A DNA stretch of 64,000 nt, taken from assembly GCA_965212025.1 (NCBI GenBank), contig OZ243039.1:1426001-1490000 (forward strand). Direction: 5' to 3'. The translations under genes were made by a program, and so were the position numbers. The notes below the pieces were generated by a model. That model was given only the letters and a program-made list of their open reading frames with translations, made no database searches and had not been told where the DNA came from. The stretch's first letter is position 1. Every line of letters starts with the position of its first letter. This DNA is from G965212025 sp965212025. GTDB lineage: Bacteria; Pseudomonadota; Gammaproteobacteria; Poriferisulfidales; Oxydemutatoraceae. Positions 55,408 to 64,000 of this stretch are shown piece by piece.

Positions 55408-56241
55408 TTATGGGCGCTTGGCCCGTGCTTCCTGCAAACTTTTGCACACGGATCTGACACCGTGGATAATGTTTGGAGAGGGGCGGTTCAATGGACTGGA
55501 ATCAAAGCGGTAAATTGGCACCTCGCGCAGAGTCCCGAAGTTGATTTCTTCGAACATGGAATCATGCAAGACGACGTCGAAGTGTGCCAGGTACAGCATT
55601 TCACGACTCAAAGTGATGACCGAAGGAGATTGGGCTGAGAACGGGCTGCTGCCATTACACAAGGCAATGGCCTTGGAAATCCAGTGATCCGCGTTGACTG
55701 TCATCAAAGGGTTGTTCCAAATCAAGTACAGGGTTCTCAGTTTTTCTGTTTTGGCGTTTCTCTGGCGCAACGTTTCGAGTTCTGTCATGAACCGTTCCGC
55801 GTTTTTTTGCGCCGGCTGCGGTTGACCCAAAAGCATGCCGACTTTCAGCAGCGTATCGGCAATGCTTTTCAGGTCAGCAGGGTCGGAAACAAACACCTGC
55901 TTTGCCAGACCTTCGAGCTTTGCCAACTGCGCGCTGCGCAAACCGGCTCCCCAGACCAGTGCCAAGTCGGGGCGCAGGACACTGATCCTCTCGTAGTTGA
56001 TAAAGCGGTGGTTTGCGACCTGCGGCAAGCTCTTGACGGTGCTGGGGTAGTCGCAATTCTCTGAAACGGCGACCAAACGGTCTCCACCTCCGGCGAAGTA
56101 CACCATTTCCGTAAGGTGCGGTGCCAGGGAAACTATTCGAACCGCCGGGCTTGAAAGTATGATGCTACGGTTCCAGTCGTCGGTTAGCGAAATGGCTGCC
56201 AGACCGGGTACGGTACTGAATATGAAAATGAGGCTGCACAA
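55408..56241 (-). CDS. BtuF-like periplasmic substrate-binding protein
   Basis: Helical-backbone binding protein of the BtuF/FhuD fold, probably for cobalamin or a siderophore. It has VRIVSLAPHLTEMVYFAGGGDRLV, SENCDYPSTVKSLPQVAN, the hinge helix, and PDLALVWGAGL. TTG 56241 gives a short signal peptide (MCSLIFIFSTVPGLAA) and 277 residues. The frame is open for another 145 codons upstream, across the divergent gene, so the start is uncertain. No permease or ATPase gene lies beside it, and no btuB. Confidence 0.8.
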   Translation of the reverse strand: MCSLIFIFSTVPGLAAISLTDDWNRSIILSSPAVRIVSLAPHLTEMVYFAGGGDRLVAVSENCDYPSTVKSLPQVANHRFINYERISVLRPDLALVWGAGLRSAQLAKLEGLAKQVFVSDPADLKSIADTLLKVGMLLGQPQPAQKNAERFMTELETLRQRNAKTEKLRTLYLIWNNPLMTVNADHWISKAIALCNGSSPFSAQSPSVITLSREMLYLAHFDVVLHDSMFEEINFGTLREVPIYRFDSSPLNRPSPNIIHGVRSVCKSLQEARAKRP

Positions 56242-56421
56242 TGAAAATTGCGTTGCAAAAAAATTGGGTACGCGAGAGCGGGAACTCCAGACAGGAGGCC
56301 TCTTGCCCAAAAGCCATGTCCAGAGTAACGAGAAAGTACCCAAAGCTCCTGACCAGGGAAGCAGTGGTCTCGCTTGTGCGTTTAGCTGAGGGTGCCGTGC
56401 CCTTGGAAAAGATAAGAGCCC

Positions 56422-57429
56422 ATGCTGACTCGCAGTAAATTTCGTCCTGCCTGGTGGCTGCCTGGTGCCCATTCTCAAACGCTTTGGGCAAACTTGCTTC
56501 GTCCCGCTTTGCCCATTACGACTGAGCGTCGACGGCTGGAACTGCCCGATGGAGACTTTCTGGATCTGCGTTGCGCGGGTTCGCCGGATGGCCCGATCTC
56601 GCTGATTATGCCGGGTCTTGGCGGTTCCCTGAATTCTCGCTACGCGGTTGGCATGATGAAAAAACTGGGAAGCCAAGGGTTTTACTGCGTTTTTATCTGC
56701 TACCGAAATTGCTCAGGAGAGCCCAATCGCCTGCCAAGCAGCTTTCATGCCGGGGAGACGGGCGATTTGGGTTTTGTCATTGAGCGTCTCAAGCATTGGT
56801 ATCCTGGCCGTCCGATTGTAGCGATTGGTTATTCCCTGGGTGCGAACATGTTGCTGAAGTACATGGGGGAGCGAGGAGACTGCTCCAGCCTGGAGGCGGC
56901 AGTCGCTGTTTCGGTGCCCTTTGATCTTGCACAAACCGTTTTCTGCCTGACGCACGGGTTCTCGAGGGTCTATCAGATCCACCTGCTCCTTGGCTTGAAA
57001 AAAAAGTTCTTGCGAAAAAGCGCGCTCATTCCGATTCCGGGGGTTTCCAGGCAGGAAGTCATCTCCACGAGAACCCTCCGGGAATTCGACGAGGTGGCTA
57101 CATCCAGGCTGCATGGTTTTCAGGACGCTGGTCACTACTATCGGTCTGCGAGCTGCCGTCCCTACATGCGTGACATTGTCGCTCCGACTCTCGTGCTGCA
57201 GGCGCGAGACGATCCTTTTTCCCTGCCCGAGACCTTGCCGAAGGACAGCGAACTGTCGCCGCATGTTAGCATTGAAGTCAGCGAGCACGGGGGTCATGTC
57301 GGGTTCGTTTCCGGGAGTTCGCCTTTGCGTCCGCGCTACTGGCTGGAAGAAAGGATTGCTGGCTATTTTATTGATGAAGTGCAGGTATGCGGGACGACAT
57401 CGGGGAGCCGGAAGCGAAGCTCGCGCTAG
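56422..57429 (+). CDS. yheT: YheT-family alpha/beta hydrolase
   Basis: Cytoplasmic hydrolase of unknown substrate. The nucleophile elbow is IGYSLGANMLLKY; an early PAWWLPGAHSQTLW is the family's N-terminal mark; the late ARDDPFSLPE and EHGGHVGF carry the acid and His of the triad. 335 residues. It starts near the BtuF-like gene on the opposite strand. Ends 20 bp before cytochrome b561. Confidence 0.9.
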   Translation: MLTRSKFRPAWWLPGAHSQTLWANLLRPALPITTERRRLELPDGDFLDLRCAGSPDGPISLIMPGLGGSLNSRYAVGMMKKLGSQGFYCVFICYRNCSGEPNRLPSSFHAGETGDLGFVIERLKHWYPGRPIVAIGYSLGANMLLKYMGERGDCSSLEAAVAVSVPFDLAQTVFCLTHGFSRVYQIHLLLGLKKKFLRKSALIPIPGVSRQEVISTRTLREFDEVATSRLHGFQDAGHYYRSASCRPYMRDIVAPTLVLQARDDPFSLPETLPKDSELSPHVSIEVSEHGGHVGFVSGSSPLRPRYWLEERIAGYFIDEVQVCGTTSGSRKRSSR

Positions 57430-57448
57430 GCGGCAGGCTGAGTGAATC

Positions 57449-58009
57449 GTGCGAGCACGACCGCAACACAGGGGTGGAAAAAGTTGTTTTGGCTGGTCGC
57501 TGATTGCTGTGCACTGGGGCAGCGCTGTACTGGTGTTTTCCCTGTTCGCACTCGGTTTGTATATGACCGGTCTGAGTTATTCAGACGCGTACTACTATCC
57601 TGCTCCTCATTACCACAAGAGTTTTGGCATGTTGCTGTTCCCGGTCATTTTGTTCTGGTTTTGCCACCGAATGCTGGTTCGTCGTCCGTTTCGCTCTCCC
57701 GCGCTAAAGCCGTGGGAGAAGATTGCGTCACGGGTCGCGCACCTCGCCATGCTGTGGCTGATTTTCGCCATTGCTTTCACCGGCTATCTAATTCCCACGG
57801 CCGAAGGTGAGCCGGTGGAAGTCTTTGACTGGTTCAGCGTGCCGGCACTGCTGACCGAAGTCCCCGGGCCGGAAGACATGGTCGGTGATATGCACTGTTA
57901 CCTGTCTTGGGTACTGATGGCTTTGGTTGGCCTGCACGCATCTGCGGCATTGAAACATCATTTTTTACATCGGGATCGAACCTTGCTTCGAATGCTGGGT
58001 CGTGACTGA
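57449..58009 (+). CDS. Cytochrome b561 family protein
   Basis: Four-helix diheme membrane protein, probably electron transfer to or from quinone. Histidines in AVHWGSAVLVFSL, PHYHKSFGM, and the late HCYLSWVLMALVGLHASAAL are the expected heme ligands. GTG 57449 gives 186 residues; no better start is visible. It precedes yceI, a common pair in proteobacteria. Confidence 0.88.
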   Translation: MRARPQHRGGKSCFGWSLIAVHWGSAVLVFSLFALGLYMTGLSYSDAYYYPAPHYHKSFGMLLFPVILFWFCHRMLVRRPFRSPALKPWEKIASRVAHLAMLWLIFAIAFTGYLIPTAEGEPVEVFDWFSVPALLTEVPGPEDMVGDMHCYLSWVLMALVGLHASAALKHHFLHRDRTLLRMLGRD

Positions 58010-58014
58010 TTTTA

Positions 58015-58032
58015 TATGTCATACGACATAAT
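58015..58032. promoter_or_regulatory. Small palindrome between b561 and yceI genes
   Basis: The sequence atgtc-atac-gacat, just after the cytochrome stop and 35 bp before the yceI start, is a perfect 5-bp inverted repeat. It could be an operator or a weak hairpin. Confidence 0.3.
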
Positions 58033-58065
58033 TAGGCGTGAATTTCACGTAACACGGAGGAGACT

Positions 58066-58683
58066 ATGAAGCTTGAAAAATCTTTCCTGAAACGACTGAG
58101 GGGTATTGCACTCGGCACTGTACTGGTGTCTTTGGCCTGTCCTTTGACCTTTTCTGCGGCGCAGGCGGCAGACTACCGGATCGACACGAAGGGCATGCAT
58201 GCTTCCATTCAGTTCAAGATCCGGCACTTGGGTTTCAGCTGGATGCTTGGGCGTTTTGAGCGCTTTAGCGGCACTTTTTCCTATGACCCGGAGAAAGTGA
58301 GCGAGTCCAGCATTCAGGTTTCCGTGGAAACAGCGAGCGTTGACTCAAACCATGCCGAGCGCGACAAGCACCTGCGCGGCAAAAAGTTCCTGCAGGCCAA
58401 AAAATACCCCGAGGCGACTTTTGTCAGTACCGCCTTTAAGGATCTGGGCAACGGCAAAATGGAAGTGCAGGGCAGGCTGACCCTGAAGGGCAACACGAAG
58501 CCAATCACCATCATGGCGGAATTTGTCGGCATGGGAGCCGACCCATGGGGCGGTAACCGTGTCGGCTTTACCGGAACGACCCAGCTCAGGTTGGCAGACT
58601 ACGGCATCGATTACCGGAAGCTGATGTCCGAGACGTCACAATTTGTCGACATGGAGCTGAACCTGGAGGGGGTCAGGAAATAG
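58066..58683 (+). CDS. yceI: YceI-family periplasmic lipid-binding protein
   Basis: Lipocalin-like barrel that binds isoprenoids. A signal peptide (LGTVLVSLACPLTFSAAQA) is followed by DYRIDTKGMHASIQFKIRHL, and the characteristic YPEATFVSTAFK, with LTLKGNTKPITIMAEF later. 205 residues. Strong ribosome site cggaggag. Paired with cytochrome b561. Confidence 0.93.
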   Translation: MKLEKSFLKRLRGIALGTVLVSLACPLTFSAAQAADYRIDTKGMHASIQFKIRHLGFSWMLGRFERFSGTFSYDPEKVSESSIQVSVETASVDSNHAERDKHLRGKKFLQAKKYPEATFVSTAFKDLGNGKMEVQGRLTLKGNTKPITIMAEFVGMGADPWGGNRVGFTGTTQLRLADYGIDYRKLMSETSQFVDMELNLEGVRK

Positions 58684-58721
58684 CACCTGATGTTCCAACT
58701 GGAGGTCTGATGCCATTGCCA

Positions 58722-58748
58722 AAGCTGCCGAAGCTGCCGAAGCTGCCG
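58722..58748. repeat. aagctgccg 9-mer repeat
   Basis: Three perfect tandem copies of aagctgccg in the yceI-slt spacer. Confidence 0.85.
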
Positions 58749-58867
58749 ACAGGCTGGAGAAGAGGGAGGTCTGCCGAATTTCCGGGTCTGTGATGCGTGT
58801 CACGTGCTCCGGACAAGAAGCCAAGGAGATACGGCACTGCGAATTTTCCTTTGCCGGGGAGGGTGCA

Positions 58868-60790
58868 GTGAAAGGCATTTGCCGATTTTTCCAGGCTAGT
58901 CTGCTTCTCTGCCTGTTTGTCGCCATCCACGCCGGGCAAGCGGCGTATCCAGGTGTTCCCGAACACCACTACTTTCTGGAAGCCGAAAAACGTTTGGCAA
59001 AAGGCGATCTTTCAGCCTTGTCCCAATACTCCCGGCTTTTACGTGACCATCCTTTGCTGCCTTATTTGCAAGCCAGGCATTTGCAGACCCGATTGCGGTC
59101 TGCAGACTCACGCGAGATAGTTGCTTTTCTGAATGAGCACCCCGACACACCGTATGGCGAGCGTTTACGCAACGCATGGCTTGGGCAATTGGCAAAACGC
59201 CAGCAGTGGAAGCTGTTTGCCGCCCATTATCAGGAACCACGCCAGTACGGCATACGGAAGTTTACCTGCCTGGCGGCAAGCAGCCTGATCCACACCAGGG
59301 AGTACACCTTGGCTTCAGAGGCAGTGCGCGCCCTGTGGCTGGTGGCGTATTCCCAACCGGAGGAATGCGATGCGCCCTTTGCCTGGGGATTGAAAAGAGG
59401 AGTGATAGATCAAAAGATAGTTTGGGACAGATTGGTACTGATCAAGCGAAGAGGCAGCGCCCGCCTGGCACAACAACTGTCAGGGAATTTGGTACCGAGT
59501 AACCGCATCTGGTTCCAGCGCTTGAAAGAAGCGTATCGGCATCCAGAGAAAGTCCTGGCTTCGTTAGGGCAGACTTGTCAAAGCCCGGTTTTTAACGGAG
59601 GCGTGCTGGCTGCTGCGATGGGTCGCTTGGCCAAAAGTGACCCAAAAATGGCCGTAGATGCGTGGCAAAAGATGGAGAGGACAAGGTGTCGCGACCGCCA
59701 TCAGGCGGGGATGGCACTTGGCTTTGGATTGTCGCGGCAACTGTATTCCCAGGAAGCGTACCAGGTCTTTGCCAGTATTCCGGCACAGAAAAGAAGCGGG
59801 CGGGTTTATCGGGAAATGATCCGTATTGCCATCCGAACCGGGCAGTGGGCACGGGTGCTTGAGAATTTGGCGGCACTGGCTCCGGACAAGCGAGAAAGCC
59901 CGAAATGGCAATACTGGCGGGCGATGGCGCTTGATGCCACTGGGGATGCGAAACGCGCCAAGGTAATTTTCGGAACCCTGGCAGCAGGAACCGGGTATTT
60001 CAATTTTCTGGCGGCGGATCATTTGCGCGTGCCATATAGATGGGCACCCGCAGAAGGTGTCTCGGTGAGTATTTTGCGCAAAGTGGCATCCCGGGACGAG
60101 GTCAAAAGGATGCGCGTATTTCTTGATCTGGGTCGCACCATCGATGCCCGGCGCGAGCTGCGCTTTTTGCCTGACCGCTTGCAAGAACATGAAAAGCTGG
60201 CGCTGTCGACTTTGTGCCGGCGTTGGCAGTGGTCCTACTGCGCCATCCGCGTAATGGCCGATTTCCCCCATGGCAGTGAGCACTATTTACGCCACCCACT
60301 GCCATTCGTGAAAAGCGTACGCCGGGCAGCGCGGGAAAGTGCCGTGCCGGTCGCCCTGCTGTACGCGATGATGCGCACCGAAAGCGCTTTTTTGGCAGAT
60401 GCGGTCTCGCATGACGGTGCACGCGGCCTCATGCAGCTGCTGCATCCCACAGCGGGCGACAGCGCCAGGTTGATTGGCGTAAAGGCTCCCAGCAAATGGC
60501 GCATGCTGGATGTCGGTTTGAATGTACGCCTGGGGGCGGCACACCTGTCAAAATTGCGCAGGGACTTCAGCGAAGCCATGGTCAGCGTGGCCGCCTATAA
60601 CGCCGGTGGTCGCAGGGTCAGAGGGTGGTTGTCGAGCTTGCCGCCGAAAAATCCGGGAACCTGGGTGTCCGGGCTGCCATTCAAGGAAACGCGAGGTTAC
60701 GTTCGGCGCGTCTTTTTCAGCTACCTGGTGACCCGACGTCTCCTGCACGAGCCGGACATCTCTCTCAGCTCATTGATGTTACGCGGCTAG
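58868..60790 (+). CDS. slt: Soluble lytic murein transglycosylase
   Basis: Cleaves peptidoglycan glycan strands to anhydro-muropeptides in the periplasm. A signal peptide (ICRFFQASLLLCLFVAIHAG) is followed by a helical superhelix of ~450 residues and the SLT domain with catalytic Glu in LYAMMRTESAFLADAVS, GARGLMQLLHPTA, and AYNAGGRRVRGWL. GTG 58868 has gggaggg at 5-6 bp and is preferred to the upstream frame start. 640 residues, like E. coli Slt70. Its last ~150 bp are copied near 61531 in array F. Confidence 0.95.
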   Translation: MKGICRFFQASLLLCLFVAIHAGQAAYPGVPEHHYFLEAEKRLAKGDLSALSQYSRLLRDHPLLPYLQARHLQTRLRSADSREIVAFLNEHPDTPYGERLRNAWLGQLAKRQQWKLFAAHYQEPRQYGIRKFTCLAASSLIHTREYTLASEAVRALWLVAYSQPEECDAPFAWGLKRGVIDQKIVWDRLVLIKRRGSARLAQQLSGNLVPSNRIWFQRLKEAYRHPEKVLASLGQTCQSPVFNGGVLAAAMGRLAKSDPKMAVDAWQKMERTRCRDRHQAGMALGFGLSRQLYSQEAYQVFASIPAQKRSGRVYREMIRIAIRTGQWARVLENLAALAPDKRESPKWQYWRAMALDATGDAKRAKVIFGTLAAGTGYFNFLAADHLRVPYRWAPAEGVSVSILRKVASRDEVKRMRVFLDLGRTIDARRELRFLPDRLQEHEKLALSTLCRRWQWSYCAIRVMADFPHGSEHYLRHPLPFVKSVRRAARESAVPVALLYAMMRTESAFLADAVSHDGARGLMQLLHPTAGDSARLIGVKAPSKWRMLDVGLNVRLGAAHLSKLRRDFSEAMVSVAAYNAGGRRVRGWLSSLPPKNPGTWVSGLPFKETRGYVRRVFFSYLVTRRLLHEPDISLSSLMLRG

Positions 60791-62400
60791 CAGGAAACCG
60801 CCAGCCAAGCCTCAGCCCTGGGTGTGGGGTGAGCGTGGGCATGAGCCGTGGGCATGAGCGTGGGCATGAGCGTGGGTATGAGCGTGAGCGTATCAGGGCA
60901 TCAGACCCATCCCAAGCCACGGTGCTGCCCGCCCCGGCGAAGGGCAGGCAACATTTCAATGCAGGGAAGTGAGCTAAGCCGCAGAGGCACTGAGTGCCTG
61001 TTCGAGGCCGGCCAGGATGTCGTCAATGTGCTCAATGCCAATGGTCAATGCCAATGGACAGGCGTATCTTGGCCAGCCTTGGTGGTTACTCGCTGAAAAG
61101 GTGCGACGTGCGCCAGCCGCCTGCATCCCAAGCCAGCCCCGGTGCGGTGCCCGCCCCGGCGAAGGGCAGGCAACATTTCAATGCAGGGAAGAGAGCCTAA
61201 GCCGCAGAGGCACTGAGTGCCTGTTCGAGGTCGGCCAGGATGTCGTCAATGTGCTCAATACCAATGGACAGGCGTATCTTGGCCAGCTTTGGTGGTCACC
61301 CGCTGAAAAGACGCGACGTGCGCCTGCCGCCTGCGCCCCGAGCCTTGGTGCTGCCCGCCCCGGCGAAGGGCAGGCAACATTTCAATGCAGGGAAGCACTG
61401 AGCCTAAGCCGCAGAGGCACTGAGTGCCTGTTCGAGGCCGGCCAGGATGTCGTCAATGTGCTCAATGCCAATGGTCAACGCCAATGGACAGGCGTATCTT
61501 GGCCAGCCTTGTGGTCACCCGCTGAAAAGATGTGGGAACCTGGGTGTCCGGGCTGCCATTCGAGGAAACGCGAGGCTACGTTCGGCGCGTCTTTTTCAGC
61601 TACTTGGTGACCCGCCGACTCCTGCACGAGCCGGATATCTCCCTCAGCGCATTGATGTTACGCGGCTAGCAGGAACCGCCAGCCAAGCCTCAGCCCTGGG
61701 TGTGGGGTGAGCGTGGGCATGAGTGTGAGCGTATCAGGGCATCAGACCTTGGCCAGCCTTGTGGTCACCCGATGAAAAGGCGCGACATGCGCCCGCCGCC
61801 TGCATCCCGAGCCCCGGTGCTGCCCGCCCCGGCGAAGGGCAGGCAACATTTCAATCTAGGGAAGAGAGCCTAAGCCACAGAGGCACTGAGTGCCTGTTCG
61901 AGGTCGGCCAGGATGTCGTCAATGTGCTCAATACCAATGGTCAACGCCAATGGACAGGCGTATCTTGGCCAGCCTTGTGGTCACCCGCTGAAAAGGTGCG
62001 ACGTGCGCCAGCCGCCTGCGCATCCCGAGCCTTGGTGCTGCCCGCCCCGGCGAAGGGCAGGCAACAGTTCAATGCTAGGGAAGAGAGCCTAAGCCGCAGA
62101 GGCACTGAGTGCCTGTTCGAGGTCGGCCAGGATGTCGTCAATGTGCTCAATACCAATGGTCAACGCCAATGGACAGGCGTATCTTGGCCAGCCTTGGTGG
62201 TCACCCGACTGAAAAGGTGCGACGTGCGCCAGCCGCCTGCATCCCAAGCCACGGTGCTGCCCGCCCCGGCGAAGGGCAGGCAACATTTCAATGCAGGGAA
62301 GAGAGCCTTACGGTGCTGCCCGCCCCGGCGAAGGGCAGGCCATTTCAATGCCTAAGCCGCAGAGGCACTGAGTGCCTGTTCGAGGTCGGCCAGGATGTCG
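60650..62400. repeat. Array F: repeats of slt tail, spacer and metY tail
   Basis: Five extra copies of the metY 3' tail (gcactgagtgcctgttcgag near 60986, 61209, 61418, 61884, 62101; native near 62364) are interleaved with a G+C-rich hairpin unit (ctgcccgccccggcgaaggg then cag). One copy of the slt tail lies at 61531-61670 (EPDISLSALMLRG-stop against the native SSLMLRG). A 12-bp minisatellite (gagcgtgggcat) is at 60831-60890. The unit has the same logic as array B. Long frames in this zone (61017-61610, 61759-62355) are repeat translations. Confidence 0.93.
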
Positions 62401-63629
62401 TCAATGTGCTCAATGCCAATGGACAGGCGCACCATTTCCTCCGTTACCCCGCTGGACAACAGCTCCTCTCCTGCCAATTGGCGGTGCGTTGTGGTGGCTG
62501 GATGACAGGCCAGAGAGCGTGCATCTCCAATGTTTACCAGACGCAAAATCAGTTTCAAGGCATCAATGAACTTTGTGCCGGCTTCCTTGCCACCGATGAT
62601 GTCAAAACTGAGAATACCTGCAGCCTTGCCATCCTGAAGATAACGCTTGACGTTTTCGCTGTACGGACTATCCGGGAGGCCAGGGTAGTTGACCCGAGTG
62701 ACCCGCTCATGTCCCAGAAGGTATTCGGCGACAGCAAGAGCGTTGTCACTGTGGCGCACGATGCGCAGCGGCAAGGTCTCCAGACCCTGCAAGATCAGGA
62801 AACTGTTGAAAGGCGAAATAGCCGAACCCGTGTTGCGCAGCGGGACGAGCCGAGCACGACCGATGAATGCGGCCTTGCCCAGAGCCTCCGTGTAGATCAC
62901 CCCATGGTAAGAAGGGTCAGGCGTACACAGGCGAGGGTAACGATCAGCATGCTCAGCCCAAGGGAAGTTGCCCGAATCCACGATGACCCCGCCAATGCTG
63001 TTGCCATGTCCACCCATGTACTTGGTCAGGGAGTGCACCACAATGTCCGTGCCATGCTCGAACGGGCGGCATAAATAGGGAGTTGGCACCGTGTTGTCGA
63101 CGATGACCGGCACCCCGTGACGGTGTGCCATCTCGGCAATGGCCTCCAAGTCAGGAACGTCGCAGGCAGGATTGCCGATCGACTCAAAAAACACCGCCTT
63201 GGTCTTCTCGTCAATCAGTTTTTCCATATCTTCGGCAGTACTCTTCGTGAAGCGAGTCTCTATGCCAATGGTCGGAAGAGTATGTGCGAAAAGGTTGTAC
63301 GTGCCCCCGTAAAGCGTGGCAGAAGAAACAATGTTGTCCCCCACACCGGCGATGGTAGTAATGGCGTAATTGATCGCCGCCATTCCGGAAGATACCACCA
63401 AGGAACCAATCCCGCCTTCCATCTCAGTGACCCGCTGCTCAAGGACAGCGGTGGTTGGATTCATGATACGCGTGTAGATGTTGCCTACCTCTTTGAGGTC
63501 AAACAGGTCTGCACCGTGTTGTGTATCCCTGAACGTGTAGGAAGTCGTCTGGTAAATCGGAGTTACGGCAGCGCGAGTGGTCGGCTCTGCCTGATAACCA
63601 CCATGTACGGCAATAGTTTCAATCTTCAT
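62352..63629 (-). CDS. metY: O-acetylhomoserine sulfhydrylase
   Basis: PLP enzyme making homocysteine from O-acetylhomoserine and sulfide. Signatures: N-terminal ETIAVHGGYQAEPTTRAAV, YTRIMNPTTAVLEQRV, the cofactor-binding SGMAAINYAI, PLP lysine in VHSLTKYMGGHGNSIGG, and C-terminal SIGIEHIDDILADLEQAL. 425 residues, as in MetY rather than MetZ. The 3' end is copied repeatedly in array F. Confidence 0.95.
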   Translation of the reverse strand: MKIETIAVHGGYQAEPTTRAAVTPIYQTTSYTFRDTQHGADLFDLKEVGNIYTRIMNPTTAVLEQRVTEMEGGIGSLVVSSGMAAINYAITTIAGVGDNIVSSATLYGGTYNLFAHTLPTIGIETRFTKSTAEDMEKLIDEKTKAVFFESIGNPACDVPDLEAIAEMAHRHGVPVIVDNTVPTPYLCRPFEHGTDIVVHSLTKYMGGHGNSIGGVIVDSGNFPWAEHADRYPRLCTPDPSYHGVIYTEALGKAAFIGRARLVPLRNTGSAISPFNSFLILQGLETLPLRIVRHSDNALAVAEYLLGHERVTRVNYPGLPDSPYSENVKRYLQDGKAAGILSFDIIGGKEAGTKFIDALKLILRLVNIGDARSLACHPATTTHRQLAGEELLSSGVTEEMVRLSIGIEHIDDILADLEQALSASAA

Positions 63630-64000
63630 TGTTGCTCCTGCTGATGGGCTGGAAACGGTATTTCAGCAAACGCAACAAAGCTCCAGCGTGCTTGTGCGGC
63701 TTGTGCGGCTTGTGCGCATGGTGTGCCCCAGAACCCCATATTTTGAGCTACGGGTTCAGGGCGGCACAAAATTGTATTGTATTGGTCGGCAAGTATACAA
63801 GTAACAGGAAGCGAATGGCCGACCCGAGAATTTCAACGGGGAAGGGAGGGGGGTTAGCTGGCCGGAAAGCAGGGAGCCGGCTTAGGCTTAGGTTAGCGAC
63901 CAGGTGCAGGTGGTCGCAGTGGGCAGGTGCGGGCAAACCAAGCCGCTGCCAGTTCTTCACTACAGGCTTAAAAACCAATCCTCGTCAACTGTGACTTTTT
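63630..64000. other. Region upstream of metY, no gene supported
   Basis: Holds presumably the metY promoter. A possible pair is ttgtat and tacaat on the minus strand near 63775-63805, with an 18-bp spacer, which is weak. A small repeat (cttgtgcgg, twice) lies near 63697. I could not fold a SAM riboswitch here. Confidence 0.35.

Noticed and set aside
56242..56676. Long N-terminal extension of the BtuF-like protein
   Set aside because: It is antisense to the start of the yheT gene, lacks a signal peptide and has biased composition; the family-like signal peptide begins near 56241.
61017..62355. Plus-strand frames of about 200 residues in array F
   Set aside because: Antisense copies of the metY tail and GC-rich spacer; no start signals and frame changes between copies.
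63630..63830. SAM riboswitch before metY
   Set aside because: No conserved core of SAM-I, SAM-II or SAM-IV could be aligned by eye.

Overview
The window looks like a gammaproteobacterial chromosome, probably from a host-associated or otherwise unusual lineage. The evidence is gene content and order: tusDCB-tusE, ubiK and comM, tsaC-hemF-hemB-aroE, leuCDB-asd-fimV-truA, a tRNA-Pro/Arg/His/Lys group, yceI with cytochrome b561, and slt. Lysyl-tRNA synthetase is the class I (archaeal-type) enzyme. The window carries many pseudogenes and a great deal of locally amplified DNA. The species is not identifiable from sequence alone.

Layout. 1-4700: an unrecognised partial gene, a repeat array, lysK and gmk. 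5684-7295: the tusDCBE sulfur relay for tRNA 2-thiouridine. 7203-9890: a large array. 9799-13552: mnmH facing selD, then nadA and ubiK. 13553-19872: a low-GC island of a serine recombinase, endonuclease I, a Sel1-repeat protein and a wrecked type II restriction-modification pair; it separates ubiK from comM. 19873-28327: comM, a repeat array, tsaC, hemF, hemB, aroE, a repeat array and a gamma-class carbonic anhydrase-like gene. 28791-34952: a tight leuC-leuD-leuB-asd-fimV-truA operon. 35087-36571: tRNA-Thr, a gene remnant and rimI. 36802-53858: a defence island with a broken hipBA, a phosphorothioate (Ssp-type) modification and restriction cassette of ten genes, and an intact hipBA. 54201-64000: tRNAs, a glutathione S-transferase, a BtuF-like protein, a YheT hydrolase, cytochrome b561, yceI, slt, a repeat array and metY.

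Two things stand out. First, six gene junctions (about 1186-2213, 7203-9890, 21470-22400, 26022-27320, 51300-52330 and 60650-62400) are filled with tandem copies. In five of them the repeated unit is the junction itself: copies of the 3' tail of the left gene, the intergenic DNA and, in four cases, the 3' tail of the convergent right gene. The flanking genes stay whole at the array ends. In aroE the gene-attached tail is frameshifted while intact tails survive in the downstream copies. Second, the defence cassette joins sspA and sspBCD homologues to a GIY-YIG protein, a DGQHR (DndB-like) protein, a superfamily 2 helicase, a GHKL ATPase, a small protein and a PLD-family nuclease. Most of these overlap in coupled starts (TTGA, CTGA, TTGA), which suggests one translational unit for backbone sulfur modification plus restriction.

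How the genes work together: TusE passes sulfur to tRNA wobble uridine, and MnmH with SelD can convert the thiolated base to selenouridine, so the two sides of the 7203-9890 array act on the same nucleotide. hemF and hemB belong to haem synthesis, leuCDB to leucine synthesis, and asd and metY to the aspartate/methionine branch.
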